A DNA stretch of 64,000 bases from Cyathus striatus. Lineage: Eukaryota; Basidiomycota; Agaricomycetes; Agaricales; Nidulariaceae. The notes beneath the pieces were generated by a model that searched no databases, was not told the origin of the DNA, and worked only from the letters and a program-made list of their open reading frames with translations. Positions 13,401-23,952 of this stretch are shown piece by piece. The DNA lies in NCBI GenBank assembly GCA_025738555.1, contig JAOVFP010000005.1:1612001-1676000 (forward strand), read 5' to 3'. Within the stretch, counting starts at the first letter, position 1; the number at the start of each line of letters is the position of its first letter. Position numbers and translations under genes: made by a program.

Positions 13401-14799
13401 ACTGTTGGGACATGTTTCTTTTTATTAATTTTAAATGTTTCATTATTTGATCCCTCTATTAAATATTCAACAAAAGATAAATGATGGAATGTTATATTGT
13501 TATCATTTATTGAAATGACTGGTAGGAGACAATGTATTATTCTTGAAACTTCTTTTCCAATGTTGCCATCATTACCATTGACATCAAGAAAGTGTGCAAT
13601 ATCCTCTACTCTCAATGGGGTTTTTGCCAACAGTAATATTGCTAATACTTGTCTTACAATTTCTTTTCTATATTCTGTCCATCTTCCAAAAGATATTTGA
13701 AGCATTTGATGATAGAGAATTTCAACTCCATGATCTATCTGCCCAAATAGTACTTGTTGAAGCTTTTCAGTTGGTGAAGGCTGGTCATCTTGCTCTGCAG
13801 TCATGGTAATGTACTTAACTGCAGTAGATGCCCAGATAAATAATCCACCAGCTCTTGTGCACATCATCTGTGCCATATCTTCTATTGATTCAAGTTGCAA
13901 TTCACTTTGGTTATTTTCAAAACTTTTCTTGAGAAAGATATGTATGTCTTTATTTATCTCTGAGTCAAGTTTCAAATCAGTTTCCAATCTGATAATCTTG
14001 CAAAAATTTTCATTCTCAATAACACCTGGCAGAGAACCAGGCCGTCCAGTTAAGATAAGTTTATAGTACTTAGGAAGCTCAATCCAATCTTGTAAAGTCT
14101 TTTTCAGAGATGTTAGCAGTTCAGATGATTTGCATTCATCTAGTGCATCAATAACAAATGCAGGTGGATCCTTTTTCAATTGTTCATGGTAGGTATTCAG
14201 TGAGTCAGCAATTAAATGTTTGAACTGCCATTCAATTCTTACAAGCTGGAAGTTGTTATCAAGATGTTCTCCCATCTTTTCTTTCAGAAAAGAATACTTT
14301 GATTTGGATGCTAAATCTGCAGCTATTGTTCTCCAAACTACTGCAGCATCACCTAAGGTATTATCATCTCTCTTAAAAAAATGACAGCCACCCAATCTCT
14401 TCCAGTTCTTTGAGTTTAGAGTTTCAACCAAAGTAGAGGCTATTGCAGATTTTCCTGATCCAGGACCACCAGTAATCCACATAATGTTTGTAGCAGACTC
14501 ATCTATGAATGAAAATGATGATTTATTTTATAAATATACAAATATATGAACATACCAAAATCATTCAACCACTTATAAATATCATTGAGAATAGTAACTC
14601 TAGTTCCTTCCATACAGGGAGGTGGACAATGCAAGTTATGATCAACAGGCTTCAATAACTTCAGTTTTTCAGAGATTTCATCATTTTTCATATTGTAATA
14701 ATTGTTTTGATCACGACCAACAGCATTCTGCTGACCACCAAGCACATTGACATGGCTTGCATTGGTGAATATTTGACCATTGGATTCGGTTTGAGCCAT
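10487..14799 (-). CDS. NACHT-WD40 NLR-like protein A (14 WD40 repeats)
   Basis: A three-exon minus-strand gene: exon 1 14,799-14,556, exon 2 14,502-13,073, exon 3 13,024-10,487. Introns of 53 and 48 bp have GT/AG ends and correct phases, giving 1,403 residues. The start is the ATG of MAQTESNGQ; upstream there is only TTG in frame. Residues 1-81 contain the VNVLGGQQN...GRDQNNYYN motif seen at the N-terminus of many basidiomycete NACHT proteins, with no obvious effector domain. The NACHT ATPase has Walker A GGPGSGKS (93-100) and Walker B FVIDALDEC (DALDEC near 200-205). A linker leads to WD40 repeats from about 635 to 1,237, then a charged tail and a hydrophobic C-terminus (IIMGLVVSFFIYIVV). 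Fungal NACHT-WD40 proteins are intracellular receptors in non-self recognition and programmed cell death. The ligand here is unknown. The gene is intact and duplicated at 59,034-63,478. Confidence 0.88.
10988..12796 (-). repeat. WD40-coding array, 14 x 129 bp
   Basis: Fourteen head-to-tail 43-codon units follow the pattern GHSxxVxSVAFSxDGTQVVSGSxDxTVRVWN. Fourteen blades would make two seven-bladed propellers. Units are nearly identical at DNA level except at a few positions: the two residues after GHS, T/R/I/A two residues later, P/L before DG, and D/Y/H before D. The last unit lacks one codon (WVTVAF) and is more diverged. Confidence 0.92.
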
Positions 14800-14900
14800 T
14801 GTAAATGCAGAGATTTCGATATTGAACTTGTGTGCTGTTGAGAGCTTTAGCAATGAGGTGTTTGAGAAGGAATGAAGGAATGAAAGCTGACGCGGACAGG

Positions 14901-14908
14901 CTATATAG
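14901..14908 (-). promoter_or_regulatory. TATA-like box upstream of NLR gene A
   Basis: CTATATAG lies about 100 bp before the ATG and is conserved at the equivalent place in copy B (63,580-63,587). The surrounding DNA is CpG-rich, unlike the gene body. Promoter function is inferred from position and conservation. Confidence 0.45.
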
Positions 14909-15530
14909 TATATCGCAATTCAGTTGACACATGTTACTGAACGTGTACTCAGCCAAATCATCGGAACGATCAATTATTACTGAATATTAATTCCCGTTCT
15001 ATGTATAGAGTCTGACAACACGTTTGCATTACGCATGCAACATAACAAATAATTACACGCCTTCAACACGATGACATTAAAATCAGGAAGAAATTTTCAG
15101 CGACCATTCCTGTTCTTACTTTAATACTTACTACTGAATGCGGGTTAGGCTAGCTGTACGCAATCTACGGGCGATGAACCCATCGACCTACTCCTTCTGC
15201 TATCGCACGTGCACCTTATCACCATCTCACCTCTCCTTCGGCTCTTTCTCCTTTCCCATTGTAAGTAAGTACTTCTTGTCGATATCACCTCGATATAACT
15301 AACACTAATTATACCAACGTGTTACTACTGGATGTGGAAAGATGAAAGTACGGTTACGATAAGAACCCCTATATGAATTTGATCAAAGCAGGCGTGTCAC
15401 CAGACTCCCGGAGTGTTAATACGAGCTCGATACGGCCGGGTATCGATGGATACAATATCTGAAGGACGGAGGGAGGAAAGTTGATTGAAATAAAAATGAA
15501 AGTGATGCATTCGATGCTGTTCGTTCTAAA
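14909..15530. other. CpG-rich upstream region of NLR gene A
   Basis: No gene was seen. This stretch retains CpG while the adjacent gene body is nearly CpG-free, as expected for an unmethylated promoter beside a methylated body. Copy A has about 20 bp near 15,020-15,045 that copy B lacks. Confidence 0.4.
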
Positions 15531-16512
15531 CTTGGGACCATTCACATCGATGTCCTTGTTGCTTCTTCATGCGCTCCTACTCACGATCCAATTTTATCAG
15601 ACCCAACCTACTGGACCATCGATATCCATAGAAATAGAATGCACACTAGATAATCGATACGTTTAAAGATTAAGTTGATACAAACGGGCCTTCGAATCAC
15701 TGACACTTGTGAGCAACTGGCGAGAGACTAAATGTAAGTACTGGGCGATCCTACAATTGCCTGCAGGTAAACCCGTTTTCCTTTTGTACTAAGCGCATGC
15801 CCACTCTAAACATGGATGAGAGGAGAACCGCACTCGAGCCATACGACCTGATTGATCAAGAAATTTCAATCGAAGTAGGTACTTATATCGTTCAAGCTTG
15901 GTTCAAGTCGCTAATTTGCCTTCAACCGCCCATAGTGTAAACCATTCAACACTGAAATTACACGCTATCGCGCCAATCTCGCGACGGCAACAAAAAGGCA
16001 CAGAGCTCCTATGTCGAATAAGCACCTGTGCATGCCCCTAATTCCAAAATAACAAGCCAAATACACAACCCGCACTGGTGGATGCCAAGGATTGAACATT
16101 GGCCAGGACGATTGCAATTCCCAATTTGAAGGACGAGTTAAGATGCGGAGGGACTTATGAATACTCTAAAGGCTGTTTAGCGTCTTAAACGATAGACTTA
16201 CCTACCTCAATTTACTTTCTTTATCTATCAGGTCGTGCGGTGGAGTGCGTTTCTCGTCGCTTCCATGTGCAGAGTGGACATGCGCCGTGTACAAATGAAA
16301 TGTTGGTTTATCGGTAACTGTAGGATCACCCGGTACTTACATACATTTTGTCTCTCACCAGTGTCAGTGGTTCGAAGAAGGTCCGATTGGATCGACTTGA
16401 TATTTACGGGCATCAATTAGCCAGGAGGTTGGGTCTGTTAAAATTAAATCGTGTGTCGGAACGCATAAGCAATGAGGACATCGAATCTTGATGTGAATGG
16501 TCCCAAGTTTCG
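15531..16512. repeat. Degraded inverted duplication of a coding-like fragment
   Basis: The arm 15,531-15,930 on the plus strand matches 16,512-16,165 on the minus strand at moderate identity. Both arms encode a K-L-G-T-I-H-I start followed by P-T-H-D and D-P-T...W.ID. The two arms share a second block with CGCATG-CCACTCT and GTAGGTA. The family is not recognised. The frames are broken in both arms, so this looks like an old inverted duplication or the remains of a TIR element about 1 kb long. Confidence 0.55.
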
Positions 16513-16896
16513 GTTCTGGCGATTGTTGAAGATCGTATTCATAGCTGTTATCGATGTAACATGCGCATTCCCATCGTGATCGAGCGTACTCCCGTATACG
16601 CACTCGATATGCGTTTGCGCCCTACACTTTGCCAATTTAGACCGGTAGCCGGTCGGTTACGTGATACTGCGTTCACGTGATATGAAAGATGAAATCTTGT
16701 CGATATACCGACCGGTCCAACTCGCTGGCTTTTGGCAGGCCATCCCTTATCAAACTTTGAGGCCCGATTTGGACAGACATGTCCGTCGTCAATTGCTCGC
16801 TTTCGCTCACTCCCCGCGTCCTTCCCCTCATCCCTCCCTCCCTCCCCTCTGCTATGCACTGTGCTTTCCCTTGTTACTTGTCCATTTACCATCGTA

Positions 16897-18985
16897 ATGG
16901 ACCATTCCACCATCTTACTGGCTGAAATCCGCAATATAAAACGTCTGGAATGCGCACAAAAGCTGTTTGAACAACTCATTCCTGCTGAGAGAAGACTTCC
17001 ACCTGAATTCTGGGCTGAATACCCCAAGAAACTCGTTCTACTAGGGCTCAAGGCAACTCTTGCTATATACGTGGTCTCCTCCGGACGTATCGCACCTCGA
17101 GAGTTTCAGATGAAGGCGACTTTGGCTCTGTTGAAAGGATGGGATTCACTGGTTGATGTGGGAACTGGGTATGGCAAAACACTCTGTCTAATCTTACCAT
17201 CACTGCTTTTTCCACACGAAATTTCGATCGTTATTTCTCCTTTGAAGCGTCTTCAGGCTGTTCAAGTCTTAGAATTTCACAAGTACCAAATCTCTGCTGT
17301 CTCGATTAACGAAGATACACCGAAAGATGATACATTATGGAAGGTATGTTCTTTGGCTTACATTAGAAACCTTGTATATACTCGAATGTTCTTGTCCTCT
17401 AAGGATATTGAGAAGGGACATTATACCATCCTGCTTGTGCAACCAGAACAATTGTTCTTGAACAACGGCCATTGGTCCCGACTTGCACTTCTCATCAAGA
17501 AACCAACATTTACTGTAAAAATCAAGCGTGTTCATGTTGATGAATCGCATTTCATTTTTACTGTCGGTCTTCCCCATTATGAAGTACCTGCATTCCGTCC
17601 CGCATGGGGTCGTCTCGATGAACTTCGCATCCTGCTGCCCAGTAGTGTCGCATTTCAGGCAATGTCAGGAACACAACCGGATCATATTAAGGATACAATT
17701 AAAAGAGTGTTACACTTCAAGGATTCAAGGCTCAGTAGTATCAAGTTATCAAGTAACAGATCAAATATAGCATATTCTGTATGTGAAATCGAAGGCACTC
17801 TTTCAAACTTCAGCAATCTCGACTTCCTTATTCCTGCTCCATTTCCCCTTGGCTTCAAACTTCACAAAACACTGGTATTTCATGATAACATCTCGCTTAC
17901 ACAGAGTGCAAGTACATATATGAATGGACTACTTCCGTTCGACCTTCAAAACAAAGGGATCATACGGCATTATCATAGCTCAATGTCAGCTGAGTACTTG
18001 ACAGTTGTATTTGAAGATTTCACCAACCCCAATGGGACATGCCGGATTTTGCACGCTACTGAAGGCGCATCAACAGTGCGATGTAATGCTTTCTTTTGAG
18101 CTTCGCTAAGCATCTTTACAGGGCCTTGACATAAGTGATATTACTGTAGTCATTCAGTATGGCATGCCTCGCGATATACCAACATGCTTGCAGAGAGCTG
18201 GGTGTTGTGGTCGGGATGGAACTAGCAAATCAATATTTGTCTTGTTGTATGAAGCATGGACAAAAGAGATTGATCTCTCAGCAGCACTACAAGTCACCAA
18301 TCTTACTGGGCTTGACAAAACTGACCCGGATAGGCCTCACACTGGAGCACTAACCGTCAAGTCAACAAAGCAGGAACGCATTGGTATCGGTATGCTCAAG
18401 ATTGTCCAGAACTCAAGTGATCATTGTATACGGTCTATGCTTGCTGATGCAAACAATGATAATTCATCAGATGGTTGTTGTACTGGTTTTCACTTAGGGA
18501 TCTTTTACTTATGTTGCCTCAGCTTTAAATTTTACAGGAAGATACTGTTGTAACAGTCAAATCCATTATTCAAATAATGAAGAATTTGATTTCCATCATT
18601 ATTTCCCAACCCGTCACCCTCTGAACCATAGCAATGACATTTGTAGTGATCATGACTCTCGCACTCTTAAGCGAAAAAAGTACCGTCCTACCACCCAACG
18701 CGACTCTCTAGAGTCCTGGCTCAGTGATTGGAGACAGAAGACATGGAGCTGTGATCTACTCCTTGTGTGCAACCAATTTCATTCATCCTTTCTGATAAGG
18801 ATATTAAGACACTCGCGCAAACTCACCCGAATCAAATCATGACACCAGACTCTATCAGTAACATTTTACAACGTGCAGACACATGGACTACGAAATGGGC
18901 GACAGCTATCTATCAATGCATTTCCAACTTTGATGCAGAACTGAAGAAGATATCTACTGAGGAGGATAGAAAAAAGGAAGAATGA
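16897..18985 (+). pseudogene. RecQ-like DEAD/DEAH helicase, left-arm copy
   Basis: The ATG at 16,897 is the first in frame. Exons are 16,897-17,343, 17,404-18,075, 18,122-18,485 and 18,538-18,985, with introns of 60, 46 and 52 bp. Visible motifs: FQMKA (Q-motif region), Walker A GTGYGKT (residues 89-95), motif Ia ISPLKRLQ, motif II VDESH (residues 194-198), motif III SGTQ, and a helicase C domain with motif VI as QRAGCCGRDG. The last two Arg/Ala positions usual in RecQ (QRAGRAGRD) are Cys here, which should damage ATP hydrolysis coupling. A frame break near 18,757 separates the L-x-S-W-L-S-D-W segment from the C-terminal ILSDKDIK part, and both arms share it. RecQ-family proteins unwind DNA in recombination and repair. 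Expansions of such genes are common in Agaricomycetes. Probably inactive. Confidence 0.75.
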
Positions 18986-19000
18986 CGGAAGTGAGCAAAA

Positions 19001-19183
19001 GTGGATGAAAATCAGCGTAATAATGAATCTAATTGGCAGTTTTTTACAGAAGACTCAGAGAAACGAAAAAACGAAATCTCAAGTCAACTAGAAGAAATTG
19101 CTCGATCAGGAGTTCCATTAAATGAAGTTATGAACGAGTACCGGAAGAGGTTTAATCTTGGTGTGCTCAGCAATAGTTCATAA
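19001..19183 (+). pseudogene. Possible C-terminal tail of the helicase, left arm
   Basis: A 60-codon frame, in the same frame as the preceding helicase exon but separated by two TGA codons. It encodes a charged, Asn/Glu/Ser-rich tail ending N-L-G-V-L-S-N-S-S. An A6 run near 19,066 is A5 in the right arm, so the frame is open only here. It ends 56 bp before the 3' end of the convergent DUF6589 gene. Confidence 0.35.
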
Positions 19184-19239
19184 CATGTATTTTACAAGTA
19201 ATACCATCATCACTAGCTAGCTATAATACTAATAATATA

Positions 19240-21809
19240 TTAACTTCCACAATCTGTAAGGTTAGAAATCTCAATTTGATCAGCTGCATTTCCTAAGGTA
19301 TCTACTTCAATGTCACCGTCAAAATCTGTCACTCGCCCATTAACAAAATTCCTAAACTTCGTGTTGAAAGTATTGATAGTTGAAGACTTCAACTTTTGTG
19401 ACCCTTCCTTGATTAGATCAGGTATGGCTTTGACTGTTGCATTGTCCCATCGCTTGTTTTTGAATATCTGAAACTCTTCTTCTTTTGCTTTCCTCACTAC
19501 ACGCTGCACCAATTCACTGGTATCTGCTTCAGAATGGTTACGATTTTGATGTGGTAACTCGAGAACTTCAGCAATCTTCTTCTTAATTTTGTTGAGCTGA
19601 ATTATAGATGCCGAAACATTCCCCAGCATGTCCCAAGTAGTTTCCATGCCTTTTGTGCCAATCAGCTCCTAAATTTTACAAATTCATAAGACAGATAAGA
19701 TAATTGATTTCATTTGAAATGTACCTTAATTGCACCAACTGTGTGTTCCATATTCAAATCCGTAGCCATCCAATGCTTAGAGTAACCTGAGACATTGACA
19801 AGGTGTGAGTCTCGCATAATATCCCTGTTACCCCTGGTGTAAATATATACCAATGTTTAAAGAGAAAAGCACTCACGCAAAAACAGGTGTCCACACATAC
19901 TTAAGGTTAATTATGAGATGTAATATCTCTGTGCAATAGTTATTTCCACCAGCAGCCCGAAATGTCATTGCAAGCTGTGGTAGAATATCCTCGATCCTTC
20001 CAAAATCACCATCCCGTATTGCCACTGTGAGTTCTCGGATACCTAGTAAATCCCTAGTCAAAAGCCTAATATTTTGATTTATTTTGTCATTTGCAGGATC
20101 ACGATAGTCTGGACGGATGGGAGGAGGAACTTTAGCTGTTGACTTTCGGCCTCTTTTACGGCGAGTGTTTGCTGACCCAGCTACTTCAGGCACCATGCTG
20201 TTAACATCATCATCTTCATCTATCGCCTCGGCAGGAAAATGTTGTGGAAGGGGAGTAGCAAATTCATATAAAAAATCTGTTGCTTTTTGAAGGAGATCCT
20301 CGGGTGATGGGTTGTTGTTAAGAAATGAAGCCAGTGTACTGCCTTCATGTTCGCAGAGCGTTTGCAGTCCATTTAGAACGAGGCCATCAAGTATTTGCAT
20401 GAAACCGGTAAGAAGAGTATGATAGTCAGGTTTTTCACCTGATAATCTGGACTTCCTAACAAAGCAAAAAAGTACTGGAGCGATCCTTTTTGCTCTGTGG
20501 TTCCATGGTAGATGGAGAGCAATGCCCAGCACAAGTTTAAACATAAGTGAAACAAACCTATACCAATCTGGAAAATCAACCGCTAGTGATAGGGATTGAG
20601 ATCTGCCATGCGTAAGACCTGTCCGGAGCGAATGCGTGAGTTGGTCATTTGATCGTTTATTGTAACGATAGCGTATAACGAGATATTCTCCGAAGTCTTC
20701 CTGAGCAGGTTGAGGTAAATCTCGTCATGGTATAACAGATTTCCATGAATTGAAGCCTCCTCTGTTGTTGATACACGTAGTGGACAAAACTCAGCTATTC
20801 GCTCATTTGAAAGTGGGCGTCGTGGTTTATGCTGTAATAAAGGATGTTTCTTGTAGTGATGAAGTGGCTCGTAATGCTTGATGAATATTTTGACAATGTG
20901 GATTCGAAGTTGGGAGAAATATGCCTCATATTGGTCATCTGTTGGTGTGAGATCCACCTCGAATCTGAGACCGTGTAGACTTGCATCTCGCATTCTGGCC
21001 AGAATTGGTGCAAGTAGGACATCCTCCAGGCATGCATTAGGGATTTTGTACACGATACCGAGTGTCCCTGAAGTCACTTTACTCGGGGTATGAGATCCTC
21101 ATTGTTCAATGAAGTTTGAGGTGCTCATATTGACATTGTCATATGAGAAGACGTGGGGTCCGTCAGTAATAGATCTCACGATGTCCATACATCCATCTCC
21201 AAGCGACTTAACGCTGTCCAGAACAGACTGATAGCAGGGGGAGAGCCCACAGCGATGGCAAGCATCGATAGTCTGACGTGATGCTCCTGTTGCCCAGAGA
21301 AAGATCCCAAATTTGCCAGCAAAGCTGAAGCATTTGTTTGAGCGTTGATACAAGAGCTGCCGGAGAACGATGTTGCAAAGCTGCTCGGATATTAGATATC
21401 TATTCAGAATATTATACAGTCTATGGCTTACCTGGTCCGGAGATTTCGAGGTATTTATTCGGTGTTGCCGTTTGCTCTCCGCTGCGGAATGGAGGATTTT
21501 CAACATGAATGACGCTTGAGTCTTCCAGTCTGTCGTATCCCGCTTATCGATGTAGTCTGGGTTAATGTCAGCCAAGCCCTTCATCTGAGTGATATCATGT
21601 AGTCGGTTCATTTCCTCTGAAATAGTATTGGTGATTATGTCCAGACCAACCCCATGTTGTAACCAATTGTCCAGTTTTCGTCGTCCATCCTTCGAGTCAG
21701 CTATAAGATTCAATATCTTGTCGAGTGTAGAGCTTTTCTCTTTGTATAACCATGTTCTGTATGTGTTATAGCTATCATTGTTTTCATCTAAAATGTGTTG
21801 GAGGAGGTC
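19240..21809 (-). pseudogene. DUF6589-family gene, left copy including the spacer-encoded N-terminus
   Basis: Read on the minus strand, the frame opens in the spacer at the right-arm junction (HDLLQHILDENN). It runs through ADSKDGRRKLDNWL, an in-frame 48 bp intron near 21,385-21,432, then SYDNVNMSTSNFIEQ. Characteristic DUF6589 blocks follow: GSLQYFFALLG, GEKPDYHTLL, FRAAGGNNYCTEILHLI, LKYVWTPVFA, DIMRDSHLVNVSG and STINTFN. Damage: a TGA at 21,099-21,101 where the right arm has CGA, a G2/G3 deletion at 20,455, and a TAG after NPYH shared by both arms. The extreme N-terminus is cut by the palindrome junction. DUF6589 proteins are abundant in mushroom genomes and their biochemical function is not established. 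Confidence 0.8.
21129..21809 (-). other. Unique spacer of the palindrome
   Basis: 681 bp present once between the arms. All of it reads as the N-terminal part of DUF6589 continuing into the left arm. Flipping the spacer would instead join it to the right-arm copy, which lacks the TGA and the G deletion. Confidence 0.75.
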
Positions 21810-23699
21810 ATGAGCACCTCAAACTTCATTGAACAACGAGGATCTCATACCCCGAGTAAAGTGACTTCAGGGACACTCGGTATCGTGTACAAAATCCCTA
21901 ATGCATGCCTGGAGGATGTCCTACTTGCACCAATTCTGGCCAGAATGCGAGATGCAAGTCTACACGGTCTCAGATTCGAGGTGGATCTCACACCAACAGA
22001 TGACCAATATGAGGCATATTTCTCCCAACTTCGAATCCACATTGTCAAAATATTCATCAAGCATTACGAGCCACTTCATCACTACAAGAAACATCCTTTA
22101 TTACAGCATAAACCACGACGCCCACTTTCAAATGAGCGAATAGCTGAGTTTTGTCCACTACGTGTATCAACAACAGAGGAGGCTTCAATTCATGGAAATC
22201 TGTTATACCATGACGAGATTTACCTCAACCTGCTCAGGAAGACTTCGGAGAATATCTCGTTATACGCTATCGTTACAATAAACGATCAAATGACCAACTC
22301 ACGCATTCGCTCCGGACAGGTCTTACGCATGGCAGATCTCAATCCCTATCACTAGCGGTTGATTTTCCAGATTGGTATAGGTTTGTTTCACTTATGTTTA
22401 AACTTGTGCTGGGCATTGCTCTCCATCTACCATGGAACCACAGAGCAAAAAGGATCGCTCCAGTACTTTTTTGCTTTGTTAGGGAAGTCCAGATTATCAG
22501 GTGAAAAACCTGACTATCATACTCTTCTTACCGGTTTCATGCAAATACTTGATGGCCTCGTTCTAAATGGACTGCAAACGCTCTGCGAACATGAAGGCAG
22601 TACACTGGCTTCATTTCTTAACAACAACCCATCACCCGAGGATCTCCTTCAAAAAGCAACAGATTTTTTATATGAATTTGCTACTCCCCTTCCACAACAT
22701 TTTCCTGCCGAGGCGATAGATGAAGATGATGATGTTAACAGCATGGTGCCTGAAGTAGCTGGGTCAGCAAACACTCGCCGTAAAAGAGGCCGAAAGTCAA
22801 CAGCTAAAGTTCCTCCTCCCATCCGTCCAGACTATCGTGATCCTGCAAATGACAAAATAAATCAAAATATTAGGCTTTTGACTAGGGATTTACTAGGTAT
22901 CCGAGAACTCACAGTGGCAATACGGGATGGTGATTTTGGAAGGATCGAGGATATTCTACCACAGCTTGCAATGACATTTCGGGCTGCTGGTGGAAATAAC
23001 TATTGCACAGAGATATTACATCTCATAATTAACCTTAAGTATGTGTGGACACCTGTTTTTGCGTGAGTGCTTTTCTCTTTAAACATTGGTATATATTTAC
23101 ACCAGGGGTAACAGGGATATTATGCGAGACTCACACCTTGTCAATGTCTCAGGTTACTCTAAGCATTGGATGGCTACGGATTTGAATATGGAACACACAG
23201 TTGGTGCAATTAAGGTACATTTCAAATGAAATCAATTATCTTATCTGTCTTATGAATTTGTAAAATTTAGGAGCTGATTGGCACAAAAGGCATGGAAACT
23301 ACTTGGGACATGCTGGGGAATGTTTCGGCATCTATAATTCAGCTCAACAAAATTAAGAAGAAGATTGCTGAAGTTCTCGAGTTACCACATCAAAATCGTA
23401 ACCATTCTGAAGCAGATACCAGTGAATTGGTGCAGCGTGTAGTGAGGAAAGCAAAAGAAGAAGAGTTTCAGATATTCAAAAACAAGCGATGGGACAATGC
23501 AACAGTCAAAGCCATACCTGATCTAATCAAGGAAGGGTCACAAAAGTTGAAGTCTTCAACTATCAATACTTTCAACACGAAGTTTAGGAATTTTGTTAAT
23601 GGGCGAGTGACAGATTTTGACGGTGACATTGAAGTAGATACCTTAGGAAATGCAGCTGATCAAATTGAGATTTCTAACCTTACAGATTGTGGAAGTTAA
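21810..23699 (+). pseudogene. DUF6589-family gene, right copy, N-terminally truncated
   Basis: Begins inside the gene at ATGAGCACCTC, where the arm starts. It is open through GSHTPSKVTSGTLG and EEASIHGNLLYHDEI to a TAG at 22,353-22,355 after NPYH, and continues in the same frame with RLIFQIGIGLFHL...FFALLGKSRLSGEKPDYH. The last exons are joined by introns near 23,064-23,113 (GTGAGT...AACAG) and 23,213-23,270. Compared with the left copy it has CGA instead of TGA at 21,837 and an intact G3 near 22,483. It still lacks the first quarter of the protein and carries the shared TAG. Expression from this arm would need a new promoter or spacer inversion. Confidence 0.8.
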
Positions 23700-23952
23700 T
23701 ATATTATTAGTATTATAGCTAGCTAGTGATGATGGTATTACTTGTAAAATACATGTTATGAACTATTGCTGAGCACACCAAGATTAAACCTCTTCCGGTA
23801 CTCGTTCATAACTTCATTTAATGGAACTCCTGATCGAGCAATTTCTTCTAGTTGACTTGAGATTTCGTTTTTCGTTTCTCTGAGTCTTCTGTAAAAAACT
23901 GCCAATTAGATTCATTATTACGCTGATTTTCATCCACTTTTGCTCACTTCCG

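Larger units (their letters stand above)
5703..15335. repeat. Segmental duplication, copy A
   Basis: From AGATGACATAGGGTTGCTT at 5,703 onward this segment matches 54,283-64,000 in the same orientation, with only scattered substitutions. Copy A carries the solo LTR at 5,722-6,482 and the TIR element at 8,234-8,910. Copy B lacks both and instead has the LTR element at 56,455-57,871. The match still holds at 15,335 (GTTACTACTGGATGT), where copy B reaches the window end, so the right boundary is unknown. Confidence 0.93.

Noticed and set aside
16548..17051. Minus-strand frame overlapping the helicase start, mirrored at 25,887-26,318
   Set aside because: Antisense shadow of the helicase exon and promoter; no domain.
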